Positions 8,451 through 17,375 of a stretch of DNA of 54,048 bases are shown one piece after another. Each line of letters starts with the position of its first letter. The first letter of the stretch is position 1. The stretch comes from Cellulophaga sp. (GTDB lineage: Bacteria > Bacteroidota > Bacteroidia > Flavobacteriales > Flavobacteriaceae), in contig JANQTG010000173.1 of NCBI GenBank assembly GCA_030731855.1, positions 1,859-55,906 of the forward strand, written 5' to 3'. The notes under the pieces were generated by a model. The model did not search any database. It was not told where the DNA came from and worked only from the letters and a program-made list of their open reading frames with translations. A program made the position numbers and the translations under genes.

Positions 8451-9566
8451 ATGTTTATTGATTTATTATCAAAAGCCGAAAAACACTTTAAAAGTGGCAA
8501 ACCTTTTGTGCTGTATCGTAAACCTATGGAGCAAACCGTAAAAGCTATTTTTCAGGCCAACGACATGTTGCATTATGTAAATGACTATACTGAGAATGGT
8601 TTTGTTTTTGCACCCTTTAACGATGAAAATAAAACTATTTTACTACAGGTTGATGAAGCTTTAGAAGCCGACTTTGATTTGACCATTGCTACCAAAACAA
8701 TAGCCTTAAGTGAAAATATTTTAAAAGACGAGCAGAAAGAATTCCACATTGCTTTAGTCAAAAAAGCACTAAAAAGCATTGGACAGCAGCAGTTTAAAAA
8801 AGTCGTAATTTCTAGGTGTTTAGAAGTAAATTTTGATGATTCTGCCTTTGATTTATATACTAATTTATTACGCATTTATTCCAATGCCTTTTGTTATTTG
8901 TTTTACCATCCTAAAGTCGGACTCTGGTTAGGGGCAACACCAGAATTATTACTTACAACAGAAAACAAACAACTTAAAACCATGTCGCTCGCAGGTACTC
9001 AAAAGTATACAGGAAACGAACATCCCGTTTGGGGTACAAAAGAATTAGAGGAACAAGAATTGGTTACGAAGTATATAGCAGCGGCTTTAGCAGATGAGGT
9101 TTCGGAATTAAAAATTTCAGAAACCACCTCAGTTAGAGCGGGCGATTTATGGCATTTACGCACTTCGGTTTCTGGTAGGTTGAGAAATAACACGCTTAAA
9201 AATGTGGTGGCAGCATTGCACCCAACACCAGCGGTTTGTGGGATGCCTAAAAACGCATCTAAAGCCTTTATTTTAAAGAATGAAAATTATAATCGAGCGT
9301 ATTATACAGGGTTTTTAGGCGAATTAAATTTTAAAACCGAAGTATTTAGAGATAGTAATAAACGTAATAAAGAAAACCAAGCCTATAAAGCGATTAAAAA
9401 CACCACCTCATTATATGTAAATTTGCGTTGTATGAAAATTGAAAATCTAAAAGCTTCAATTTACGTAGGTGGTGGAATTACAGCGGCATCAAACCCAGAA
9501 AAAGAATGGGAAGAAACAAAAGCTAAGAGCGAAACAATGCTTAAAGTTTTTAATAAATATAGTTAG
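8451..9566 (+). CDS. menF: Isochorismate synthase (chorismate-binding family)
   Basis: 371 residues. The C-terminal chorismate-binding domain (about 110-365) shows GATPELLL, SLAGTQKY, HLRTSVSGRL, HPTPAVCGMPK and YVGGGITAASNPEKEWEET, all typical of isochorismate and anthranilate-type synthases. The enzyme converts chorismate to isochorismate, the first committed step towards menaquinone, and needs Mg2+. The N-terminal third is short and divergent, as in Bacteroidetes homologues. Its position between the thioesterase and menD supports MenF over a siderophore or salicylate role. The ATG lies one base after the upstream stop, so translation is coupled. Confidence 0.93.
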   Translation: MFIDLLSKAEKHFKSGKPFVLYRKPMEQTVKAIFQANDMLHYVNDYTENGFVFAPFNDENKTILLQVDEALEADFDLTIATKTIALSENILKDEQKEFHIALVKKALKSIGQQQFKKVVISRCLEVNFDDSAFDLYTNLLRIYSNAFCYLFYHPKVGLWLGATPELLLTTENKQLKTMSLAGTQKYTGNEHPVWGTKELEEQELVTKYIAAALADEVSELKISETTSVRAGDLWHLRTSVSGRLRNNTLKNVVAALHPTPAVCGMPKNASKAFILKNENYNRAYYTGFLGELNFKTEVFRDSNKRNKENQAYKAIKNTTSLYVNLRCMKIENLKASIYVGGGITAASNPEKEWEETKAKSETMLKVFNKYS

Positions 9567-9583
9567 ATTAAACATAAAATTAC

Positions 9584-11338
9584 GTGAAATATTCTACGAT
9601 ACCCTCAGCTCAAATTGTAGCACAATACTGTAAAAAATACGGCATAAAAGATATTGTTATTTCTCCTGGTTCTAGAAATGCCCCTTTAACAATTACTTTT
9701 ACTGAAGACCCTTATTTTGAGTGTTACAGTATTGTTGATGAACGAGCAGCTGCATTTTTTGCTTTAGGGATAGCGCAGCAACAACGTAAACCAGTTGCTA
9801 TTTTGTGTACTTCTGGGAGCGCTTTATTAAATTATTACCCAGCCATTTCAGAGGCGTTTTACAGCGATATTCCTTTAGTAGTTATTTCTGCCGACAGGCC
9901 ACCTTATAAAATAGATATTGGCGACGGACAAACCATTCGTCAAGACCATGTTTTTGACCGACATATTGGCTATTCTGCGAACTTAAAACTCGATGTGAGT
10001 CACGCTACAGAAACCATAAAAAATCAAGGGAAAGGACTTATTTTTGAAACAGAGTCTATTGACGATCAGCAAAAAAAAGTGGTTAGGTATAACATTGCAG
10101 AATTAAATAAGGCCTTTACGAAAGCCATAAATCACAGCGATCCTGTGCATATTAATGTGCCTTTTGAAGAGCCTTTGTATAATTTAACGGATCAAGAATA
10201 TGCATTAGAAGATGAAAGCATACCTTTAAAAAAACCTGAAGGATTAGGAGATATTTCAGCATTTATTTCGCTTTGGCAAAATGCGAAAAGAAAAATTGTT
10301 TTAGTGGGCGTAGATTATCCTGGAAATGTAGATCAGGAGTATTTAGATGTATTAGCGAATGACGATTCTGTGCTTGTTTTAACAGAAACGACATCAAACT
10401 TACACCATCCTAATTTTTTTCCGAGTATCGACAGTTTAATTGCCCCGATTGAAAAATCGAACAATAAAGAAGCGCTATTTGCCTTATTACAACCCGAAAT
10501 AGTACTCACTTTTGGCGGTTTAATTGTATCAAAAAAAATTAAGAGCTTTTTACGAAAGTATAAACCAAAACAGCATTGGCATATAGATGATAAAAAGGCA
10601 TATGATACTTTTTTTTCATTAACACATCATATTAAAACATCAGAAAATATATTTTTAGGAGCACTTTTAGCTCAAAATAAAGACGTAGAAAGTGATTATT
10701 ATCCGTTCTGGTCTAAAGTAAAAATGGGGTACGAGAAAAAGAGGGCAGCGTATATAGATCAAATTCCGTTTTCAGATATGTTAGCATTTTCAATGCTCGC
10801 AGAAACCATCCCAGAAAATTATCAGCTCCATTTGGCTAATAGTTCAACAGTACGCTATGCGCAATTATTTGATATGCATCCTTCTATTACTGTTTTCTGT
10901 AATCGTGGCACAAGTGGTATAGACGGTAGTACTTCAACGGCAATTGGCGCATCAATCTATAACCAAACACCTACACTTTTAATTACGGGCGATTTAAGTT
11001 TTTTATACGATAGTAATGCACTTTGGAATAATTATATCCGCAGCGATTTCAGAATTATTGTCATTAATAATGACGGAGGCGGAATCTTTAGAATTTTACC
11101 GGGACAAGAAGATACAGAGAATTTTGAACGGTTTTTTGAAACTACCCATACCATTGATATTGCAAAAATAGCTAGCACTTATCACTTTAACCATGAAATT
11201 GTGCAGAACGTCGATAATTTGAAAAAAGTTTTAAAGGAGTTTTACTTGCCTAGCGAAAAACCTAAATTGCTGGAAATTAAAACACCTAGGCTTGTTAATA
11301 ATAAAATTTTGCTTAGTTATTTTGATTTTATATCTTAG
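9584..11338 (+). CDS. menD: SEPHCHC synthase (2-succinyl-5-enolpyruvyl-6-hydroxy-3-cyclohexene-1-carboxylate synthase)
   Basis: 584 residues, normal length. This thiamine-diphosphate enzyme condenses isochorismate with 2-oxoglutarate in menaquinone synthesis. The N-terminal domain has VISPGSRNAPLT and YSIVDERAAAFFALG (with the conserved cofactor Glu); the C-terminal domain has NRGTSGIDGSTSTAIGA and ITGDLSFLYDSNAL with INNDGGGIF, the GDx...N metal/TPP motif. The start codon is GTG (9584), 17 bp after menF, with no in-frame ATG nearby. It is part of the thioesterase-menF-menD operon. menA is encoded 4 kb downstream, and the other men genes are not in the window. Confidence 0.97.
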   Translation: MKYSTIPSAQIVAQYCKKYGIKDIVISPGSRNAPLTITFTEDPYFECYSIVDERAAAFFALGIAQQQRKPVAILCTSGSALLNYYPAISEAFYSDIPLVVISADRPPYKIDIGDGQTIRQDHVFDRHIGYSANLKLDVSHATETIKNQGKGLIFETESIDDQQKKVVRYNIAELNKAFTKAINHSDPVHINVPFEEPLYNLTDQEYALEDESIPLKKPEGLGDISAFISLWQNAKRKIVLVGVDYPGNVDQEYLDVLANDDSVLVLTETTSNLHHPNFFPSIDSLIAPIEKSNNKEALFALLQPEIVLTFGGLIVSKKIKSFLRKYKPKQHWHIDDKKAYDTFFSLTHHIKTSENIFLGALLAQNKDVESDYYPFWSKVKMGYEKKRAAYIDQIPFSDMLAFSMLAETIPENYQLHLANSSTVRYAQLFDMHPSITVFCNRGTSGIDGSTSTAIGASIYNQTPTLLITGDLSFLYDSNALWNNYIRSDFRIIVINNDGGGIFRILPGQEDTENFERFFETTHTIDIAKIASTYHFNHEIVQNVDNLKKVLKEFYLPSEKPKLLEIKTPRLVNNKILLSYFDFIS

Positions 11339-11380
11339 TAGAACATTAACAATAATTTTATTTAACGAACACTAAACATT

Positions 11381-11725
11381 ATGAGTAAAAGAGACGAATT
11401 AATCGAGAAGTACGCAGCAGATATTAAAGATAAATTTGGCGAAGTTGCTGATTTAGATTTATTAACAAAAGTAACTATAGGCCTTGGCCCAGCAATTTAC
11501 AATTTAGATGCTTCAAAAGTATCTGGAGGAGACCAAAAAGAAAAAGACACTGTTAAGAATAATTATTTAATTAAAAAATTAGGAATGACAGAAAGTGCTG
11601 ATATGATGCCAGCAATTGATAGCGTTCTTGAAAAATATGGTTCTTCGAATAAGAATAAGCATAGAGCAGTTGTATATTATATGTTATGTAAGCACTTTAA
11701 AAAAGCTGCTGCTTATAACAAATAA
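11381..11725 (+). CDS. DUF2853 family protein
   Basis: 114 residues, all helical and charged, beginning MSKRDELIEKYAADIKDKFG and ending with HRAVVYYMLCKHFKKAAAY. This matches the small DUF2853 family, which has no known function and no signal or membrane segment. It is read in the same direction as menD, 43 bp downstream, and is followed by a strong terminator, so it may be co-transcribed with the men genes or have its own promoter. I cannot say what it does. Confidence 0.85.
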   Translation: MSKRDELIEKYAADIKDKFGEVADLDLLTKVTIGLGPAIYNLDASKVSGGDQKEKDTVKNNYLIKKLGMTESADMMPAIDSVLEKYGSSNKNKHRAVVYYMLCKHFKKAAAYNK

Positions 11726-11747
11726 ATTTATACTAAATTTTATTAAA

Positions 11748-11781
11748 AATAGCGTAGACCAAAAGTCTGCGCTATTTTTTT
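11748..11781 (+). terminator. Intrinsic terminator after the DUF2853 gene
   Basis: The 12-bp stem AATAGCGTAGAC / GTCTGCGCTATT (one G-T wobble) has a short loop and is followed by a T run. The A run on the other side may also let it work for the convergent gene. Confidence 0.85.
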
Positions 11782-11932
11782 TACCATGAGTAATAAAACC
11801 ATTTTGGTGAAGGTAATTCGCTTTTAACACAAAAAAATTTGCGATAACTACACGTACTTATTATTCCTTTATCTAAAAACCGACCAATTTACCTAGCATT
11901 AAAAAGGATGAGTGCTCTTAGATCATAGGTTT

Positions 11933-13348
11933 TTATTTTATAAGTGATTCTAGCATAGTAGCTAACTGAACTTTAGGATACACCTTATTGCTTTGGATTA
12001 CAATATTTATTTTTTGAGTATTTTTAATATCTTCTAAAGGGTTTGCCTCCAAAAGCACTAAATCCGACTGCTTTCCTATTTCTATGGTTCCGATTTCAGT
12101 GTCTTTTTTGAGAAAATGCGCACCATTATAAGCCGATGTTTTTAAAGCTTCTAAAGGAGTCATACCTGTATTAACCATCGCTTCAAGTTCATGATGCAGC
12201 GATATACCAGGGTAGGTGTAAGAATTATAGGCTCCGCTGTCTGAGCCAGCCAAAAGATTTACACCAGCATCATTTAGCGATTTTGTTAGGGTGCCAAAAA
12301 AGCGGTCTAATTCTTTTCTATCTTTTCTCGCTTTTTCGGAGGCATTTAATGCACTATTGATTCTGCCTTCATAGGTTTTTAAAATACCTTTTCCCATATA
12401 TTTCAAATAGGGATCATTAGTGTGATTTACTTCGTCTAAATAGCTCAAAGTTTTACCGATATGCAAGGTAGGCACCACAAAAACATTTTTATTTTTTAAT
12501 AGCGCAAACGTGGCTTCGGCTGTACTAGATTGATACCCATCCATCAATAATGGCATGGCTTGCCAAAAACCTATCTCGTTATTTTTAAGCATTTCTGTAA
12601 CTTCAATTTCTACTGAAGAGCATCCTTTCATTACGTAATAAAGATGTTCAATAGCATCTATGCCGGCATCTACCGTTTCTTTAAGCGTAACGGTAAACGG
12701 CATGTGGCCCGAGGTAATAATACCTCTTTTATCAGTTTCTATTAAGGTTTTAAGATAAATATCTCCAGAAATTCGACTGTCGTATAATTTTACAAAATCT
12801 GTATTTAAGGTTTCTAAAGAATCTAAAGCGGCCGAAATATCTTTATCTGTTGCCACTTCTAAAGATCCTGCCCAGGTACTATTTGGGCCATCAATTTTTG
12901 GTCCTGAAGTATAAATTGTAGGGCCATCTAATGTTCCGTCAGTAATGTCTTTTTTCCATTGCATAACGCTAGAAGTTAAATCGCCACCAGCATCACGAAC
13001 TGTTGTAATACCGTTGGCCAAAAATAAGGGTAACAGATTCTTGTTTTCTAAAATAAGACTGTCACCACCTCTAAAATGAACATGATTATCCCAAAAACCA
13101 GGAAGGATATAAAGATTAGAAGCATCTATTATTTCTTTGGCATTAAATTTTTCAGTACTTCCTAAAGAGGCAATTTTTACAATTTTCCCCTCGGTAATAT
13201 AAATATCCTGAGCGCTTATTTGTCCTGTTACCACATCAATAGTTTTGCCATTTTGAATAACAAGGTCATAAGAGTTTACCTGTTTAGTTTTGCAACTACC
13301 TAATAAAAAACAAGCTAAAATTGGAAGAATATATTTTTGAAGTTTCAT
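11933..13348 (-). CDS. Amidohydrolase-family lipoprotein
   Basis: 471 residues. The N-terminus is a lipoprotein signal (ILACFLLGSCKTK, lipobox Cys at about residue 19), so the protein is exported and lipid-anchored. The amidohydrolase metal centre is visible: HVH in FWDNHVHFRGG, a lysine in DFVKLYDS that would be carbamylated, His in TSGHMPF and in IEHLYY, and Asp in LAGSDSGAY. Related proteins are imidazolonepropionase-like or prolidase/dipeptidase-like; the substrate is not predictable. The metal site looks complete, so it should be an active hydrolase. It is monocistronic. Confidence 0.88.
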   Translation of the reverse strand: MKLQKYILPILACFLLGSCKTKQVNSYDLVIQNGKTIDVVTGQISAQDIYITEGKIVKIASLGSTEKFNAKEIIDASNLYILPGFWDNHVHFRGGDSLILENKNLLPLFLANGITTVRDAGGDLTSSVMQWKKDITDGTLDGPTIYTSGPKIDGPNSTWAGSLEVATDKDISAALDSLETLNTDFVKLYDSRISGDIYLKTLIETDKRGIITSGHMPFTVTLKETVDAGIDAIEHLYYVMKGCSSVEIEVTEMLKNNEIGFWQAMPLLMDGYQSSTAEATFALLKNKNVFVVPTLHIGKTLSYLDEVNHTNDPYLKYMGKGILKTYEGRINSALNASEKARKDRKELDRFFGTLTKSLNDAGVNLLAGSDSGAYNSYTYPGISLHHELEAMVNTGMTPLEALKTSAYNGAHFLKKDTEIGTIEIGKQSDLVLLEANPLEDIKNTQKINIVIQSNKVYPKVQLATMLESLIK

Positions 13349-13432
13349 GTGGCTAAAATATTTAACGTTAGTGGTCTGAATAAAATTTTGACCGTTTTTG
13401 GATGTGATTAGATTGAAAATACGAATAAAGTT

Positions 13433-13467
13433 AAAGATTTTATCATAACGCTATTAAAATCTTTTTT
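13433..13467 (+). terminator. Terminator-like hairpin in a divergent promoter region
   Basis: The 10-bp stem AAAGATTTTA / TAAAATCTTT has a 12-nt loop followed by six T. It points rightwards, yet no annotated gene lies upstream on that strand, because the amidohydrolase is transcribed away. It could end an unseen leader or small RNA, or be chance in AT-rich DNA. Confidence 0.45.
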
Positions 13468-13595
13468 GTGAATTTCTCAGACAATTTTGATGTGATCTAA
13501 TGCTATATTTGAAGCTCAGCTTAATTTTTAATCAAGAAGAACTATAGGGTTTATTTTTTACTAGTTAGGTATCAATTAAATTTACTTATAATGTG

Positions 13596-13603
13596 TATTT
13601 TTG
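13596..13603 (+). promoter_or_regulatory. -7 box abutting the cvfB start codon
   Basis: An exact TATTTTTG box is followed by CAGC and then ATG at 13608, the same layout as at 6187. A second exact box, TATATTTG, lies at 13504-13511 and would give a leader of about 90 nt. Neither has a well-spaced TTG. Confidence 0.5.
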
Positions 13604-13607
13604 CAGC

Positions 13608-14438
13608 ATGATAGAATTAGGGAACTATAACACACTAGAAATACTTAGAGATACAAGTGTGGGTCTTTTTTTAGGGGACGATGAAGGTAATGATGTATTG
13701 TTACCCAATAAATATGTTCCTGAAATATATGAAATAGGAGATAAGCTCACTGTTTTTTGTTATTTAGATTTTGATGAAAGACCAGTAGTTACGAACCTAA
13801 CGCCTTATATTTTAAGAAATACTTTTAAACTTTTAAAAGTAGTAGAAGTAAATAAAATTGGGGCTTTTTTAGATTGGGGTTTAGAAAAACATTTGTTAGT
13901 TCCTTTTGGGGAGCAACGAGAAAAAATGGTAGCTAACCAATGGTATGTGGTGTATTGTTATTTAGATGAAAAATCGTTTAGACTTGTTGGTTCTAATAAG
14001 TTAGATAAGTTTTTAGATAACGAAGAATTAACGGTCGCCGTTAATGACGAAGTGAATTTAATTGTTACACGCCAAAACGATTTAGGTTGGGATGTAATTA
14101 TTAACAACCAACATAAGGGACTCGTATATCAGAACGAAGTTTTTAAGAAAATTGCGGTAGGTGATACCATAAAAGGCTATATAAAGCATATTAGACCTGA
14201 TAACAAAATAGATGTTAGCTTACAAGCCCTTGGTTATGTTAGCGTTGAACCTGCAGCGAACACTATTTATCAGATATTAAAAAAAGAAGGAGGTTACCTT
14301 AATTTACATGATAAGTCTTCTCCTGAAGAAATTAGTGCGCGACTACAAATGAGTAAAAAAATCTTCAAAAAAAGTATTGGAACACTCTATAAAGATCGAA
14401 AAATAAACATTAAACCCGATGGTATTTATTTAGTTTAA
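13608..14438 (+). CDS. CvfB-like S1 RNA-binding protein
   Basis: 276 residues from the ATG at 13608. The ORF track uses a GTG at 13593 that lies across the promoter box, so that start is rejected. The domain order is that of CvfB/YitL proteins: an N-terminal S1 repeat (VGLFLGDDEGNDVLLP), a second (KIGAFLDWGLEKHLLVPFGEQ), a third (LGWDVIINNQHKGLVYQNEVF) and a C-terminal winged helix (about 215-276, ending KINIKPDGIYLV). Such proteins bind RNA and affect virulence gene expression in Gram-positive bacteria; in Bacteroidetes the target is unknown. The start codon sits 4 nt after a -7 box, so the mRNA may be leaderless. Confidence 0.87.
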   Translation: MIELGNYNTLEILRDTSVGLFLGDDEGNDVLLPNKYVPEIYEIGDKLTVFCYLDFDERPVVTNLTPYILRNTFKLLKVVEVNKIGAFLDWGLEKHLLVPFGEQREKMVANQWYVVYCYLDEKSFRLVGSNKLDKFLDNEELTVAVNDEVNLIVTRQNDLGWDVIINNQHKGLVYQNEVFKKIAVGDTIKGYIKHIRPDNKIDVSLQALGYVSVEPAANTIYQILKKEGGYLNLHDKSSPEEISARLQMSKKIFKKSIGTLYKDRKINIKPDGIYLV

Positions 14439-14447
14439 GGTTAAAAT

Positions 14448-14482
14448 AGTATTAAGTATAAGGTACAAAGTATAAGGACTAA
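14448..14482. repeat. Degenerate 7-bp-period array (AGTATTA type)
   Basis: Heptamers AGTATTA, AGTATAA, GGTACAA, AGTATAA, GGACTAA begin 9 bp after the cvfB-like gene. The same AGTATTA word builds the array at 45546. Confidence 0.65.
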
Positions 14483-14584
14483 AAAGTATGTCAATAGTTT
14501 ATTAGGTTAGATGTTTAAAGTTTATTTGTGCTCTATTCTCAGTAAAAAGCTTAGACAAAATAAAAAGCAAACTGTCAGAATCCA

Positions 14585-14629
14585 AAACCATAAACCATGC
14601 GCCCAATACCCAGAACCTAACACCCAGCA
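14585..14629. repeat. Degenerate 7-bp-period array (AAACCAT and CCCARNA type)
   Basis: Two AAACCAT copies (14585-14598), a 3-bp gap, then CCCAATA, CCCAGAA, CCTAACA, CCCAGCA (14602-14629). With the previous array and the hairpin at 14729 this accounts for most recognisable structure in the 363-bp spacer. The C-rich unit stands out from the surrounding AT-rich DNA. Confidence 0.65.
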
Positions 14630-14728
14630 CCAGATTTAGGTATTTCATCTACAATAAAATGATTTTCAGATAAATGACCTAGTATAATTTTAAATATTGT
14701 TAAAAAAAACTTACTTTTATCGATTATA

Positions 14729-14758
14729 AAAAAACAGATTTATAAAACCTGTTTTTTT
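14729..14758. terminator. Hairpin terminator upstream of the SPOR-like gene
   Basis: ACAG...CTGT is flanked by seven A and seven T and extended by an inner AT stem with one mismatch. It lies 44 bp before the next ATG and probably ends transcription from the cvfB-like gene; its symmetry could serve both strands. Confidence 0.6.
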
Positions 14759-14801
14759 AATTAAAAAAAATCACAAATAATCTACATAATATTCCATTTT
14801 T

Positions 14802-15401
14802 ATGCCGTTTATAGAAGAAAATGACTTGCTTGATTTACATAAAGATATAGATAAAGCACAAATCCTTAATGAAAGACTTTTAGATCAAATTAAGTATAAG
14901 AACAAAGAATTAAGATCCAGTAAAATTCAGCGTAATGTTTTAGCCGGTTTTACGGGTATATTTTTGTTAAGTGTTTTGGCCTTATATTCTTTTAATGCGG
15001 GTGCTCGTAGTAATGTAAAAGAAGATAATGGAAAGTTATTGGTGATGAGTTTAGATAGTTTAAAGGTTATTGAAGCGCGACTTAATAATCTTAAAATGAA
15101 AAATGAAGAATTAAGCACAGTAAAAGAATTTTATTTAGCGAAAGAGTTTTTAGATAAAGAAAAAATATATTCTGTTCAAATAAAGTCTTTTATTGATAAT
15201 AACGTAACACTTACGTCAAACGCTTTAAATAACACCTTGTTTGTGAAGACAAATCCGTTTTACTCCTACTCTTTAGGAAATTTCGAAACTATTGAAGAAG
15301 CAAGATCTTTTCGGTATCAACTCGTTAAAATGGGTTTTAACGACGCTTTTGTTGCATCGTACCAAAACGGAAAACGTTTAAAAATAGAAGATCCTAATTA
15401 A
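14802..15401 (+). CDS. Membrane-anchored SPOR-like domain protein
   Basis: 199 residues. A charged cytosolic segment with coiled-coil character (1-48) is followed by one transmembrane helix (about 49-68, VLAGFTGIFLLSVLALYSF), a short periplasmic coiled coil (about 75-120), and a C-terminal domain (about 125-195) with YSVQIKSF, YSYSLGNFETIEEARSF and GFNDAFVASYQNGKR. The last part has the beta-alpha-beta pattern of SPOR domains, which bind denuded septal peptidoglycan, although it is divergent. Its stop is two bases before the TTG start of menA, so the two are co-transcribed. A cell-envelope role is inferred. Confidence 0.75.
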   Translation: MPFIEENDLLDLHKDIDKAQILNERLLDQIKYKNKELRSSKIQRNVLAGFTGIFLLSVLALYSFNAGARSNVKEDNGKLLVMSLDSLKVIEARLNNLKMKNEELSTVKEFYLAKEFLDKEKIYSVQIKSFIDNNVTLTSNALNNTLFVKTNPFYSYSLGNFETIEEARSFRYQLVKMGFNDAFVASYQNGKRLKIEDPN

Positions 15402-15402
15402 A

Positions 15403-16311
15403 TTGACGAAATTTAAAGCTTGGCTTAATGCAGCTCGTTTGCGCACCTTGCCTTTGTCTGTTTCTGGTATTATAGTCGGAGCAGCAATGGCTAATTTTTA
15501 TGGCTTTACAAATCCTTTAGTTCTTTTTTTGGCTATTTGCACCACCATAGGTTTTCAAGTTACTTCTAACTTTGCCAATGATTATGGCGATGGGGTAAAA
15601 GGCACTGACAATGATGATCGGATTGGACCAAAGAGAGCCTTACAAAGTGGTATTTTAACCGATAAGGAGCTTAAAAATGGAATTATACTTTCGGTAATAA
15701 TCAATATTATTCTTTCGATTACACTACTTTTTGTTGCCTTTGGAACGGAACAGTTATTTTTAATTTTGTTTTTTTTAGGTTTAGCAATTGCTAGTATCTG
15801 GGCAGCTATAAAATATACCGTAGGTAGTTCTGCTTATGGCTATAGAGGTTTGGGTGATGTTTTTGTATTTTTATTTTTTGGCTTATTAGCTGTTTTAGGC
15901 ACTTTGTTTTTATTTACAAATTACCTTACTGTTGAAGCTGTTTTACCTGCTATAAGTATTGGCTTATTAAGCACTGGTGTCTTAAATTTAAATAACTTGC
16001 GAGACTGCGTTTCTGATAAAAAATCGGGTAAAAACACGCTTGTTGTAAAAATGGGTTTTGAAAAAGGAAAAATATATCACTTCACTATTTTAATCATAGC
16101 TTTTTTAAGTCTGTTAATTTTTACTTTTTTGAATTATGAATCTTGGATAAATGTAACGCATTTACTAGTTTTTATTCTTATTTTTACACATGCAAATAAA
16201 GTACGAAAAACAGTAGATCCTAAAGAATTAGATCCTGAGTTAAAAAAATTAGCCTTGAGCACCTTTTTACTTTCGATACTGTTCTATGTAAGTTATACTA
16301 TTTTTTTGTAG
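15403..16311 (+). CDS. menA: 1,4-dihydroxy-2-naphthoate polyprenyltransferase
   Basis: 302 residues and highly hydrophobic, with 8-9 transmembrane segments. This is a UbiA-superfamily inner-membrane enzyme that attaches the polyprenyl tail to DHNA, making demethylmenaquinone. The first Asp-rich motif is NDYGDGVKGTDNDDR, diagnostic of MenA; the second is in LNLNNLRDCVSDKKSGKNT. N-terminal ARLRTLPLSVSGIIVG is also typical. The start codon is TTG, two bases after the SPOR-like gene, with no in-frame ATG in the first positions. It works downstream of MenF/MenD encoded 4-7 kb away. Confidence 0.95.
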   Translation: MTKFKAWLNAARLRTLPLSVSGIIVGAAMANFYGFTNPLVLFLAICTTIGFQVTSNFANDYGDGVKGTDNDDRIGPKRALQSGILTDKELKNGIILSVIINIILSITLLFVAFGTEQLFLILFFLGLAIASIWAAIKYTVGSSAYGYRGLGDVFVFLFFGLLAVLGTLFLFTNYLTVEAVLPAISIGLLSTGVLNLNNLRDCVSDKKSGKNTLVVKMGFEKGKIYHFTILIIAFLSLLIFTFLNYESWINVTHLLVFILIFTHANKVRKTVDPKELDPELKKLALSTFLLSILFYVSYTIFL

Positions 16312-16348
16312 TTTTGATTAAATACAACCCTAATAAACATAACCAAAT

Positions 16349-17113
16349 TTGGAACAGCCCATTAAAATACTGATTGTAGAAGACAACGTAATCATCGCAG
16401 ATGACATGCAGTCTATGTTAGAAGAAATAGGCTATGAAATTGTCGATAACGTAATTGTTTACGAACAAGCTGAAGAAGTATTAAAAAATAAGCAAGTTGA
16501 TCTTGTTTTAATAGATATTATACTAGCTTCTGATAAAACAGGCATAGATTTAGGGAAACTTATCAGAGAAAAATATAACATCCCCTTTATTTTTGTAACC
16601 TCAAACTCAGACAGAGCCACGGTTGAAAGCGCAAAGACGGTAAAACCTAACGGATATTTAGTAAAACCTTTTGAGCAGCAAGATTTATATACGTCTATAG
16701 AAATTGCATTGTCTAGTTTTAATTATAACGAAAAGCAAAGCAGCGACAATAAAAACGATTCCGAAGAAGAGGACGAAGACACTTTAGTTTCTAATTCTGT
16801 CTTAAAAGATTCTATTTTTGTAAAAAAACAACACTTATATTACCGAATTCAATTTAGCGATATTCAGTTTATAAAGGCAGACAATGTTTATTTAGAAGTA
16901 AATACGGTAGATAAAAAATTTCTTGTACGTTCGCCTTTAAAGGATTATTTAGAAAAGTTACCGCCTAAAAAGTTTTATAGAGCTCATAAATCTTATATCG
17001 TAAATGTAGATCATATCGAAGCTATTAATTCTAAAGATATTTTAATAAATAATAATTTAATTCCGATTTCTAAAGAATTTAAAGAATTTATAATTTCAGC
17101 GATGAATTCTTAG
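16349..17113 (+). CDS. LytTR-family response regulator
   Basis: 254 residues. The receiver domain (about 5-122) has the acidic pair in VEDN, the phospho-acceptor Asp in LVLIDIILAS, Thr/Ser in FVTSNSD and Lys in YLVKPFE. An acidic linker (about 125-150) leads to a LytTR DNA-binding domain (about 155-254) with IQFIKADNVYLEV and KKFYRAHKSYIVNVDHIEAI. It should bind DNA as a phosphorylation-controlled transcription factor. No histidine kinase is adjacent, so its partner is unknown. The start is a TTG codon. It is followed by a strong terminator. Confidence 0.9.
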   Translation: MEQPIKILIVEDNVIIADDMQSMLEEIGYEIVDNVIVYEQAEEVLKNKQVDLVLIDIILASDKTGIDLGKLIREKYNIPFIFVTSNSDRATVESAKTVKPNGYLVKPFEQQDLYTSIEIALSSFNYNEKQSSDNKNDSEEEDEDTLVSNSVLKDSIFVKKQHLYYRIQFSDIQFIKADNVYLEVNTVDKKFLVRSPLKDYLEKLPPKKFYRAHKSYIVNVDHIEAINSKDILINNNLIPISKEFKEFIISAMNS

Positions 17114-17134
17114 TACATAAATTCATAAATTTAT

Positions 17135-17165
17135 AAGCCGATGAAACTTTCATCGGCTTTTTTTG
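17135..17165 (+). terminator. Intrinsic terminator after the LytTR regulator
   Basis: Perfect stem AAGCCGATGAAA / TTTCATCGGCTT followed by a run of T. Confidence 0.92.
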
Positions 17166-17268
17166 TATCAAAAATTCGATGAATTACCTCCATTACATTT
17201 AATCGTATTTTTTACAACAAGAATTAATCATTACACAACAAATTAGAAAAGTGTCTTATGTTTAGCAA

Positions 17269-17375
17269 TATCTTTGAAGTGTAAAATAGAAGATCCCAAA
17301 TCTTATCATTTTCATATATAGTGTTTAGTTTATTAGAAAAGACCGTCTAAATTTATTTTTAGACGGTCTTTTTGA
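17269..17375 (+). ncRNA. Candidate small RNA unit (orphan -7 box to terminator)
   Basis: In the 562-bp spacer between the regulator and sbcD, an exact TATCTTTG box (17269-17276) is followed by about 60 nt without an ATG ORF, then a perfect terminator hairpin at 17337-17375. The predicted RNA would run from about 17283 to 17375 (about 93 nt). It also has a short AAGAT / ATCTT hairpin near its 5' end. No matching -33 TTG is present, so promoter strength is uncertain. I match it to no known RNA family. Confidence 0.4.

Noticed and set aside
13593-13607. GTG start for the cvfB-like gene
   Set aside because: It would overlap the TATTTTTG promoter box; the ATG at 13608 gives the family-typical N-terminus.
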